From an uncultured Collinsella sp. (GTDB taxonomy: Bacteria > Actinomycetota > Coriobacteriia > Coriobacteriales > Coriobacteriaceae), in NCBI GenBank assembly GCA_902470805.1, contig CABRHX010000003.1, forward strand, positions 62,001-126,000: a DNA stretch of 64,000 nt, written 5' to 3'. The stretch's first letter is position 1, and every line of letters begins with the position of its first letter. Below are positions 37,621 through 44,777 of the stretch, one piece after another. Below the pieces are notes generated by a model. The model saw only the letters and a program-made list of their open reading frames with translations. It was not told the origin of the DNA and searched no databases. The translations under genes and the position numbers were made by a program.

Positions 37621-37782
37621 CGCCACAAAAACGGGCTATCTACTACGTTTAAGCCGCAGGGGTCGGCCATAGCCGGTTTTTTCGAAAATCAGCAAGCTAT
37701 CTACCTGCGGTTTTAATTTCCCAAATTCCAGGATGGTCGAGGATGCCCGGTTAAACGTAGTAGATAGCCGCCTTTTGTGGCG
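37621..37782. repeat. Intergenic long inverted repeat, CTATCTACTACGTTTAA arms
   Basis: Arms of about 35 bp (37621-37655 and 37747-37782) enclose 91 bases that hold a further degenerate copy, GCTATCTACCTGCGG. It lies upstream of the adhesin promoter and downstream of tadA-glxK. Confidence 0.75.
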
Positions 37783-37832
37783 AACGGTCCAATTCGAGGC
37801 TCAAGCCAGCCAGCTTCGGATGGCCATTCTCG

Positions 37833-37901
37833 AAGTTGCGGTGGAATAGTTCCTGTTTGGCTGCTCAGGCCGCAAAAACAGGAACTATTCCACCGCAACT
37901 T
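37833..37901. repeat. Palindromic element, AGTTGCGGTGGAATA family, copy 2
   Basis: Perfect 26-bp arms at 37833-37858 and 37876-37901 with a 17-base loop. It starts 15 bases beyond the stop codon of the TadA-glycerate kinase gene, so it may double as its terminator. Shares its outer 15 bases with 2861-2926. Confidence 0.88.
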
Positions 37902-37916
37902 ATCGAGGGATGCGTT

Positions 37917-39698
37917 TTAGATGCGGGCGAGGTCGTAGGATTGGGCGGCAGACTCGCCGGCGCAGATGAGGTTGGTTGTGGCTTCTTGCACACCGAGCGC
38001 CTGGTCGAGGGGCATGGGCTTGCGACAGATCGGCAGCACAAGGTCGATGCCCCGCCCATACACCGCATCCAGGTTGTCGGCACGACCGCCCACGACGGCA
38101 ACAACCGGCTTGCCATAGCGCTTGGCACGACGGGCCACGCCCACCGGCGCCTTGCCGGCAGCGGACTGCTCGTCCATATTGCCCTCGCCCGTTATGACCA
38201 GGTCGACATCGCGCACGCGCTCGTCAAACCCCACGAGATCGAGCACCGTCTCTACACCCGAGCGCAGCTCCGCACCGAGCGCCAGCAACGCCGCGCCCAA
38301 GCCACCGGCAGCGCCCGCGCCGGGCACACCGAGCACCGAGCCAAATGTCCGTGCGCCCTCGGGTGTGCGCAACAAACCCTGGGCTCGAGCTCCGGCAATC
38401 GCAGCATCGAGCAGGCGACCGTAGCCGACCATCCAGTTGTCGTACTTGCCCAGCGCCTCGGCATCATCCGCCGGCAGGCCCTTCTGCCCGCCAAACACCG
38501 CCAGTGCGCCTCGACGCCCCACGAGCGGATTCTCGACATCGGAAAGCACAACGATGCGAGCGCCATCCAAAGCCTGCAGCGCCGGCTCCAAATCAACGCT
38601 CGCCACGTGTTCAAGGCCCGCAAGACCGGGGGCGACATCGCAGCCCTGATCATCGACCACACGCGCGCCCAGCGCCTGCAGCATGCCGGCGCCACCGTCG
38701 TTGGTGGCACTGCCGCCCAAGCCAATATAGATAGTCTTTACCCCGACACGAGCTGCACGGAGCATCAGCTCGCCCACGCCATAGGTTGTAGCAGCCAGCG
38801 CCGCCGATTCCGTGCAAGGTGAGTACCCGATGCCTGCTGCTTCGGCCATCTCAATAACAACCGACTCGTGCTCGCCGTCCACTAACATCCGGGCAGGCAC
38901 ACGCTCGCCAAAGGGGCCTGCAACCTCGCAGGCCACAAGCTCGCCACCGCAGGCGGCAACGGTATCGAGCGTTCCCTCGCCGCCATCCGCCAGCGGCAAC
39001 GCGCGCACCTCGGCATCGGGCCACACACGGCGCATGCCTTCGGCAACCGCCGCCTCCGCCTGCGCGCTCGAAACGCTGCCCTTAAAGGAGTCGATCGCCA
39101 ACAGCACACGGCGGGGTCGGCGGCACGCAGGACCAAAGTCAACCGCCGTGCCAGCATCCTCACCGGCACCCGCAAGCGCTACGGCGTGAGCGGCGTGTGC
39201 TTCAAGATCGGCCCCACAACCGCAATCAGCGCCGCCCGCTCTGCGCAGACCGCCAAAATAGCTACTCAGCAGCTCGCGGCATTCATCCGCCAGGACCCCA
39301 GCCGTCACGTTAAACCGATGGTTCAGGCGCGAATCGACATTGAGGTCATACAGCGAACCCAGCGCGCCGGCCTTGGCATCAGCCGCGCTATACACGCAGC
39401 GCCCCACGCGCGCGTTGACCATAAGGCCCGCGCACATGCAGCAGGGTTCCAGCGTCACATAAACCGTACAGTCGAAAAGGCGCCAGCGGCCAAGCGCCTG
39501 GGCAGCGGCGCACACGGCCGCAAACTCGGCATGAGCCGAAGGGTCCTGGTCGAGTTCGCGCCGATTGTGCGCCCTCGCGACGACCTCACCGTCGCGCACC
39601 ACTACGGCTCCGATGGGCACCTCGCCCACCGCCGCGGCGGCTCGCGCCTCCGCCAGCGCCTCGCGCATGAACTTCTCGTCGATTTCGGTGATCGTCAT
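37917..39698 (-). CDS. tadA: TadA tRNA adenosine deaminase fused to glycerate 2-kinase
   Basis: 593 residues. Residues 1-153 are TadA: His56-Ala-Glu58 (SAHAEF) and EPCCMC (Cys86, Cys89) supply the zinc site and proton donor for A34-to-inosine in tRNA-Arg(ACG). A Cys/Ala-rich linker (154-195) joins a GlxK/GarK-type glycerate kinase (196-593): AIDSFKGSVSS, PLADGGEGT, GLGGSATNDGGAGM, VITGEGNMDEQSAAGKAP. Both halves keep their conserved motifs and no stop or start separates them. The two activities are not functionally related, so co-translation may be accidental. Start at 39698 has AAGGCG upstream. Confidence 0.9.
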   Translation of the reverse strand: MTITEIDEKFMREALAEARAAAAVGEVPIGAVVVRDGEVVARAHNRRELDQDPSAHAEFAAVCAAAQALGRWRLFDCTVYVTLEPCCMCAGLMVNARVGRCVYSAADAKAGALGSLYDLNVDSRLNHRFNVTAGVLADECRELLSSYFGGLRRAGGADCGCGADLEAHAAHAVALAGAGEDAGTAVDFGPACRRPRRVLLAIDSFKGSVSSAQAEAAVAEGMRRVWPDAEVRALPLADGGEGTLDTVAACGGELVACEVAGPFGERVPARMLVDGEHESVVIEMAEAAGIGYSPCTESAALAATTYGVGELMLRAARVGVKTIYIGLGGSATNDGGAGMLQALGARVVDDQGCDVAPGLAGLEHVASVDLEPALQALDGARIVVLSDVENPLVGRRGALAVFGGQKGLPADDAEALGKYDNWMVGYGRLLDAAIAGARAQGLLRTPEGARTFGSVLGVPGAGAAGGLGAALLALGAELRSGVETVLDLVGFDERVRDVDLVITGEGNMDEQSAAGKAPVGVARRAKRYGKPVVAVVGGRADNLDAVYGRGIDLVLPICRKPMPLDQALGVQEATTNLICAGESAAQSYDLARI

Positions 39699-39749
39699 CG
39701 TTCGCCTTCCCTGTTGCAAATTCAAAACGATGCTATCATTACGACTCAC

Positions 39750-39839
39750 GGAGAGATGGCAGAGCGGTTGAATGCGGCGGTCTTGAAAACCGTTGAGCGC
39801 GAGAGCGTTCCGGGGGTTCGAATCCCCCTCTCTCCGCCA
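39750..39839 (+). tRNA. tRNA-Ser (UGA anticodon), CCA encoded
   Basis: Acceptor stem GGAGAGA pairs with TCTCTCC. The D arm ATGGCAGAGCGG, anticodon loop CTTGAAA (TGA at 39784-39786), a long variable arm (TTGAGCGCGAGAGCGTT region) and the T arm GGGGGTTCGAATCCCCC make a class II serine tRNA. The discriminator G and CCA are encoded. Confidence 0.97.
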
Positions 39840-39842
39840 CTT

Positions 39843-40439
39843 TTAGTGATGCACCGGTGTCATGGTCCGCTCAAACAGTGCATCGACCACGTCGGCTATC
39901 TCAGGTCGACGCTCAAGATCGTGGCCCGATTCCCACCATATCGTGAAAAGTCGAATAATACCGCCGGCGACAAACTCAGACGTCGTCTCGAGTGACACGG
40001 GGGCCAGGGCATCCTCGGCAAGCACGTTCATCACACGCTCGCGGATGGAGCGGGCAATACGGTCGCAAATAACGTTGGTCAACATGCCCGACATGCTGCT
40101 TGCCAAAATGTTATCCATGAGCTGCTCGTGCGCCAGAATCAAATCCATGGCATCGTCCAAAATCGCGTGCCGAAGCGCGCGCACGTCCTCGGCAGATACC
40201 GCGCCGGCCTCATCGGGCTGTTTTTGCGGCAAGCCCGACATGAGCTCATCGATATAAAAGGCAAAGTAATCGTTCTTGTCGCGAAAGTGCTTGTAGAACG
40301 TCGTGCGGCGAATCATGGCGCGGTCGCACAGCATGGCAACCGTCAGGTCCTCAAAACGATGCTCCTCGAGAAGCTCGGTGAAGGCATCGAACAGGGCACG
40401 GTAGGTTTTCTTAATGCGAAGGTCCACTGGTATCGCCAT
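39843..40439 (-). CDS. TetR/AcrR family transcriptional regulator
   Basis: 198 residues from the ATG at 40439; a GTG four codons later (40427) with GAGGA upstream is an alternative. The N-terminal helix-turn-helix is TVAMLCDRAMIRRTTFYKHFRDKNDY, a typical TetR DNA-recognition unit, and the C-terminal half is the ligand or dimer domain (DLILAHEQLMDNILAS, ending FERTMTPVHH). Divergent from lemA, so it may control lemA and itself; the effector is unknown. Lies immediately beside tRNA-Ser, convergent with it. Confidence 0.85.
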   Translation of the reverse strand: MAIPVDLRIKKTYRALFDAFTELLEEHRFEDLTVAMLCDRAMIRRTTFYKHFRDKNDYFAFYIDELMSGLPQKQPDEAGAVSAEDVRALRHAILDDAMDLILAHEQLMDNILASSMSGMLTNVICDRIARSIRERVMNVLAEDALAPVSLETTSEFVAGGIIRLFTIWWESGHDLERRPEIADVVDALFERTMTPVHH

Positions 40440-40638
40440 CCTCAGGGCAAAGACAACACTCGTCAATCTGTCGCATATCTTACACCTGTACCTCGCGCGC
40501 TTTGCCCCGGTGCCGACCCCGCCGAAAACATAACGCTTGCCGGAAAGTTCGGCACGGCAAAACGTTGCGGGTATACTAGTAGCGTTATACCAACGGCAGC
40601 TGGCGCATGCCGCCGCGGCCATTCGAAACGGAGACATC

Positions 40639-41190
40639 ATGATTACCGTCATCATCGGCATCGTTGTTGTCATTGTGATTGTCTGCGCCATCGCCGGCAT
40701 CTACAACAACATGGTCACCAAGCGTAACCGCATCGATAACGCCTGGCAGAACATCGATACGCAGCTGCAGCGCCGCAACGACCTGATCCCCAACCTGGTC
40801 GAGACCGTCAAGGGCTACGCCAAGCACGAGCAGGAGACGCTCTCCGCCGTGATCAGCGCGCGTAACACCGCCGTCAAGGCCACCACGCCCGAGGCCAAGA
40901 TGGAAGCCGACAACGTGCTGACCGGCGCACTGCGCCAGCTCTTCGCTGTGGTCGAGGCCTATCCCGATCTTAAGGCAAACACCAACTTTACGCAGCTGCA
41001 GGCATCGCTCGAGGATACCGAGAACAAGATTAGCTATGCACGCCAGAGCTACAACGATTGCGTGCTCAGCTACAACAACGCCATTCAGACGTTCCCGGCT
41101 GTCATCTTTGCCGGCATCTTCCAGTTTAAGGAGCGCCAGGGCTTCGAGGCCGCCGAAGCAGCCCGCCAGGCCCCGACCGTCAAGTTCTAG
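40639..41190 (+). CDS. lemA: LemA family protein
   Basis: 183 residues. The N-terminal transmembrane helix (3-25, VIIGIVVVIVIVCAIAGIYN) is followed by the LemA core: NRIDNAWQNIDTQLQRRNDLIPNLVETVKGYA and EASLEDTENKISYARQSYND-type helices. LemA proteins are small inner-membrane-anchored helical proteins of unclear function, often linked to envelope stress or with a TPM-domain partner; no such partner is next to it here. The start has GGAG. A strong terminator follows at 41227-41270. Confidence 0.93.
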   Translation: MITVIIGIVVVIVIVCAIAGIYNNMVTKRNRIDNAWQNIDTQLQRRNDLIPNLVETVKGYAKHEQETLSAVISARNTAVKATTPEAKMEADNVLTGALRQLFAVVEAYPDLKANTNFTQLQASLEDTENKISYARQSYNDCVLSYNNAIQTFPAVIFAGIFQFKERQGFEAAEAARQAPTVKF

Positions 41191-41226
41191 TAGTTTGACA
41201 GCGCATCCTTAATCGGCCAAATGCAT

Positions 41227-41270
41227 AAACCGCCCCGTCGAATGCATACTTCGACGGGGCGGTTTCCTTT
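41227..41270 (+). terminator. Intrinsic terminator of lemA
   Basis: AAACCGCCCCGTCGA pairs with TCGACGGGGCGGTTT, followed by CCTTTTT, 36 bases after the stop. Confidence 0.92.
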
Positions 41271-41292
41271 TTCGCGAAGGTCCCCCTCTAAG

Positions 41293-41501
41293 CGTCGTGC
41301 ATTTTTAGGAGTATTCAACATAACCAAGAGCTTCGGGCGCCACGATAAATGCCAAAGACCGCGAATATCCCTGCAAATCAAACGCTGCCAGCCCATAACC
41401 CCGCCCATCATTCGTAGAAAACATCGAGAACTCCCGATTTTTTGCCCGAGATCGGTATGCAGGGACCTTCGACTGCAGAATACTCGCAAAAATGCACGTC
41501 G
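41293..41501. mobile_element. MITE-like element with 28-bp imperfect terminal inverted repeats
   Basis: Ends CGTCGTGCATTTTTAGGAGT (41293 on) and its reverse complement near 41474-41501 match at 22 of 28 positions. The 150-base interior has no convincing gene. It sits in the intergenic gap after the lemA terminator. No target-site duplication is obvious. Could also be a degraded long hairpin element. Confidence 0.45.
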
Positions 41502-41608
41502 CCACCGCCCCCACATGGCGCGAAGCAAAGCAAAAGCGCAGCCTAAAAGGCCGCGCACCATCTTTATTCAGATTAATCATTGCCCGTTGTGACATCGCCG
41601 AACCCGCA

Positions 41609-41733
41609 GGGCAGAGAACAAGTTCCCTCCCGGCGCACTCCGCAGGACGCAAGAAGCCCTCGCCGCACGAAGTGCGCAGCGAGGGCTTCTTGCATGTCCG
41701 AGGACGCGCCGGGAGGGAACTTGTTCTCTGCCC
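41609..41733. repeat. Long nested inverted repeat between convergent genes, copy 3
   Basis: Perfect 28-bp outer arms (41609-41636 and 41706-41733, beginning GGGCAGAGAACAAGTT) and perfect 15-bp inner arms (41649-41663 and 41679-41693, GCAAGAAGCCCTCGC). Lies 16 bases beyond the ilvE stop codon, between convergent lemA and ilvE. Confidence 0.92.
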
Positions 41734-41749
41734 GGATAGGTAAGACAAA

Positions 41750-42802
41750 TTACGCGACGGTGTAAACCCAGTTGTGCTTGTCCTCGACAGCACCAGACTG
41801 GATACCAGTCAGGGTCTCGCGAAGCTTCTTCATCACAGGGCCGATCTCGGTGTATCCAGCCGGGAAGGTCACGGTCTCGTCGGCGCCGTAAACCTTGTTG
41901 TCGATTTCGCCAACCGGAGAGATGACGGCAGCGGTGCCGCACAGGCCGCACTCCACAAAGGTGCCGGCCTTGACCTCGGCCCACTCGACGGGGCGCTGGT
42001 CAACGGTCATGCCCAGGTCCTGAGCAACCTGAACGAGCGAACGACGGGTGATAGAGGGCAGGATGGAGTCGGTGTGCGACTGCGGAACGACGAGCGTGCC
42101 ATCCTCTTTCACGAACAGGACGTTGGCGCCACCGGTCTCCTCGACATAGGTGCGGGACTCGGAGTCGAGATACAGGTTCTCGGCATAGCCCTCGCGATGG
42201 GCCTCCATCGTGGGCTTAAGGGACATGGCGTAGTTCAGGCCGGCCTTGATGTTGCCGGTGCCGTGCGGTGCAGCACGGTCATACTCGGAAACGCGCAGCT
42301 TGACGGGCTTGAGGCCGCCCTTAAAGTACGGACCGACCGGGGTCACGAGAATGCGGAACGTGTACTCAGGAGCGGGAGCCACGCCGATCACGTCACCGGA
42401 GCCGATCATAAACGGACGCACGTACAGGGTCGCGCCGGAACCGAAGGGCGGAACCCAGGCGGCGTTGGCAGAAACGACCTGCTTGACGGCCTCAACGAAC
42501 TTGTCCTTGGGAAACGGGGGCATCTCGAGGCGCTGGGCAGAGTTATACATACGCTCAGCGTTCATGTCGGGACGGAAGCAGACGATGCTGCCGTCCTCGG
42601 CGGTGTAGGCCTTCAGGCCCTCAAAGACCTCCTGGCAGTAATGGAAGATACCGCCGCACTCGGAGACATGCAGGGTGTGGTCGGTGGTCAGGCCGCCCTC
42701 GTCCCACTCGCCATCCTTCCAATGAGCCTCGTAGCTGTAATCGGTCTTCATGTAGCCAAAGCCGAGACTACCCCAATCGATATCCTTCTTCTCGACAGTC
42801 AT
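41750..42802 (-). CDS. ilvE: Branched-chain amino acid aminotransferase
   Basis: 350 residues of fold-type IV PLP enzyme, BCAT family closer to the eukaryotic/BCAT2 type. Motifs: HYCQEVFEGLKAY, LYVRPFMIG, and HGTGNIKAGLNYA with the PLP Lys186; YVEETGGANVLFV and ECGLCGTAAVISPVG follow. It catalyses the last step of Leu, Ile and Val synthesis and the first step of their breakdown. Start at 42802 has AAGGAG 7 nt upstream. About 150 nt of untranslated leader follow a possible TACAAT; no T-box or other riboswitch motif is apparent. Confidence 0.95.
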   Translation of the reverse strand: MTVEKKDIDWGSLGFGYMKTDYSYEAHWKDGEWDEGGLTTDHTLHVSECGGIFHYCQEVFEGLKAYTAEDGSIVCFRPDMNAERMYNSAQRLEMPPFPKDKFVEAVKQVVSANAAWVPPFGSGATLYVRPFMIGSGDVIGVAPAPEYTFRILVTPVGPYFKGGLKPVKLRVSEYDRAAPHGTGNIKAGLNYAMSLKPTMEAHREGYAENLYLDSESRTYVEETGGANVLFVKEDGTLVVPQSHTDSILPSITRRSLVQVAQDLGMTVDQRPVEWAEVKAGTFVECGLCGTAAVISPVGEIDNKVYGADETVTFPAGYTEIGPVMKKLRETLTGIQSGAVEDKHNWVYTVA

Positions 42803-43027
42803 ATGTCGCTCCTTACATACACAGTTGCATACTCGCGAACCCGCACGCAAGGACCGAGGCCGACCGCGTCGCAACGTCGCACGCCCGGAGCGTAGAGCCG
42901 GACGGGACACGCGAGCAGCATCAAAGCCGATGGCACGTCGATTCGCATGCACGAGATTGTACTCCCCGCACGCGTCTGATAAAACGCTTTTCTTTAACTA
43001 AGTAAAGTATTTTCATTTGACCGAAGC

Positions 43028-43062
43028 AAAAAGGCCCGCCACCGTAAGCGGTGACGGGCCTC
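43028..43062 (-). terminator. Intrinsic terminator of the DedA gene
   Basis: On the minus strand GAGGCCCGTCACCG and CGGTGGCGGGCCTTTTT make a stem with a T tail, 38 bases after the stop. Confidence 0.85.
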
Positions 43063-43099
43063 AACTGTACGGTCTGCGCGCTGGCTCGAGCTAGGCGTT

Positions 43100-43738
43100 C
43101 TATTTACCCAGCTTGGCCTTAACCAGACCGACCACGGTCGGGATGATCGACACGGCAACGATGCCGATAATCAGCAGCTCAAAGTGCTCTTGCACAAAGG
43201 GAATGCCGCCAAAGAAGTAGCCCAGCAGCGTAAAGACCGTCGACCAGGTAATGCCGCCCAGCACGTTAAAGACGACAAAGTTGCGCCAGTGCATGCCGCC
43301 CATGCCAGCGATAAAGGGCACAAAGGTGCGGATAAACGGGAAGAAGCGACCCAGGAAGATGGCCAGGTGACCCCACTTGTCCAAGAAGTCCTCGGACTTT
43401 TTGATGCGCTCGGGCGTCATGGCCTTGACCTTGCCCGAAGCGATGATCTTGCGGCCAAAGAAGTGACCGATCATAAAGTTGCACTGATCGCCCAAAATGG
43501 CAGCGGCCCATGCGGTGGCCAGAAGCGCCACGATGTTAAAGCCGCCGTTGTGGGCAAAGAAACCCGAGGCGAACAGCAGCGAATCACCTGGAAGGAACGG
43601 GAAGAACACCACGCCCGTCTCGATAAAGATGATCAGGAACACGCAGCCGTAGGCCATAAGCGGGCCGGCGGCGATCCAGCTGGCGATCGCGGTGCGCGGG
43701 TCCTTAAGCAGCTCGGCAATAAAATTGATGAAACCCAT
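43100..43738 (-). CDS. DedA family membrane protein
   Basis: 212 residues with about five hydrophobic segments and re-entrant loops. VFFPFLPGDSLLFASGF and FLGRFFPFIRTFVPFIAGMGGM are the two conserved DedA/VTT motifs, including the essential Arg residues. DedA proteins are membrane transporters thought to recycle undecaprenyl phosphate or other polyprenyl-phosphate and phospholipids across the membrane. Start at 43738 has GAGAGG upstream. It is divergent from cysE with a 223 bp spacer. Confidence 0.9.
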   Translation of the reverse strand: MGFINFIAELLKDPRTAIASWIAAGPLMAYGCVFLIIFIETGVVFFPFLPGDSLLFASGFFAHNGGFNIVALLATAWAAAILGDQCNFMIGHFFGRKIIASGKVKAMTPERIKKSEDFLDKWGHLAIFLGRFFPFIRTFVPFIAGMGGMHWRNFVVFNVLGGITWSTVFTLLGYFFGGIPFVQEHFELLIIGIVAVSIIPTVVGLVKAKLGK

Positions 43739-43903
43739 GAAGTAAAACCTCTCAGTTGTGGGCGCGGATACGTCCAAGTTGACCAGTATACGGTTGCGGT
43801 GCCCCCTCGTGCGCAACCCCACAAAAGCATGACTCCATTACCAGCAAGTTTGCATAACTGACACTTGTAGCGCAAAGCCACCAAGATTGTCCTTTTTAAT
43901 CCC

Positions 43904-43920
43904 TAGCGAATCGCTATACT
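43904..43920 (+). promoter_or_regulatory. Palindrome overlapping the -10 box of cysE
   Basis: TAGCGAATCGCTA (43904-43916) is a perfect 13-bp dyad that runs into TATACT (43915-43920), about 42 bases before the cysE start. Looks like a repressor site; the regulator is not identified. Confidence 0.45.
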
Positions 43921-43961
43921 TTATTGAATCGCATTGCCATGGCGCTAAGGGAGGGCGGCCG

Positions 43962-44666
43962 GTGAGCTTTATCAATACCATTCGCGAGGACATCAAGACC
44001 GTCCAGGCGCAGGACCCCGCCGCGCAAAACGGTCTGGTCATCTTTCTTTCCTATCCTGGCCTGCACGCCAAGTGGAACCACGTGCCCGAGCACTGGCTGT
44101 GGGAGCACGGTCATCGCTCGCTCGCCCGCGTGCTCTCGCAAATCACCCGCCACATCACCGGCGTCGAGATTCACCCTGCCGCGCAGATTGGCAAGCACTT
44201 CTTTATCGACCACGCCATGGGCGTCGTCATCGGCGAGACCACCATTGTGGGCGACAACTGTGTGCTCTACCAGGGCGTCACGCTCGGCGGCACCGGCAAC
44301 GAGACCGGCAAGCGTCACCCCACCCTGGGCAACAATGTCACGGTGGGCACGGGCGCCAAGGTGCTCGGCAACATCTGCATCGGCAACAACGTCAAGATCG
44401 GCGGCAACTCGGTCGTCGTTAAGGACGTCCCCGACAACTGCACCGTCGTGGGCGTGCCGGGACGCATCATCAAGCGCAACGGCTGCCGTGTGTTCGAGGA
44501 GAGTTTCGACGCCAAGCAGCATCGCGAGTACATGCCCGATGACGCCGCCGAGCAGTCCGCCCTCAACCGCCAGGGCATCACCGAGAATGCCCGCCGCGTC
44601 AAGGAACTCGAGCGAGAGGTGGCCGAGCTCAAGGCCCTCGTCGCCAAGCTCGTGGACGAACGCTAG
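43962..44666 (+). CDS. cysE: Serine O-acetyltransferase
   Basis: 234 residues from a GTG at 43962, chosen for GGGAGGG 8 nt upstream. The left-handed beta-helix hexapeptide repeats are clear: IGKHFFIDHAMGVVIGETTIVGDN, LYQGVTLGGTG, GNNVKIGGNSVVVKDVP. DHAMGVVIGE holds the catalytic His-Asp region. It makes O-acetylserine from serine and acetyl-CoA, the precursor for cysteine. The N-terminal domain is short, as in the cysE/srpH short type, and the C-terminus ends in a coiled-coil helix (VKELEREVAELKALVAKLV). No cysK is adjacent. Confidence 0.93.
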   Translation: MSFINTIREDIKTVQAQDPAAQNGLVIFLSYPGLHAKWNHVPEHWLWEHGHRSLARVLSQITRHITGVEIHPAAQIGKHFFIDHAMGVVIGETTIVGDNCVLYQGVTLGGTGNETGKRHPTLGNNVTVGTGAKVLGNICIGNNVKIGGNSVVVKDVPDNCTVVGVPGRIIKRNGCRVFEESFDAKQHREYMPDDAAEQSALNRQGITENARRVKELEREVAELKALVAKLVDER

Positions 44667-44703
44667 GAACGCAAGCGGCACAAAACGACATCGGCATCAA
44701 CGC

Positions 44704-44740
44704 AAAGGCGCGCCAGGGAATTCATCCCCGGCGCGCCTTA
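44704..44740 (+). terminator. Intrinsic terminator of cysE
   Basis: AAAGGCGCGCCAGGG pairs with CCCCGGCGCGCCTT, 37 bases after the stop codon, followed by ATTTG. Confidence 0.85.
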
Positions 44741-44746
44741 TTTGTG

Positions 44747-44777
44747 ATGTGGCAAAGAGACTGTCCCTTTGTCACAT
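44747..44777. repeat. GGGACAG-core hairpin, element c
   Basis: ATGTGGCAAAG and CTTTGTCACAT form the arms. Its right end overlaps by one base the stop codon of the ABC gene that ends at 44777. Confidence 0.8.

Noticed and set aside
41187..41592. Two overlapping 120-codon frames on opposite strands
   Set aside because: They cover the lemA terminator and the MITE-like repeat, have no ribosome site and no recognisable domain.
42803..43010. Riboswitch, T-box or leader peptide upstream of ilvE
   Set aside because: No T-box consensus or specifier loop, and the open leader frames lack ribosome sites; GC-rich sequence simply lacks stops.
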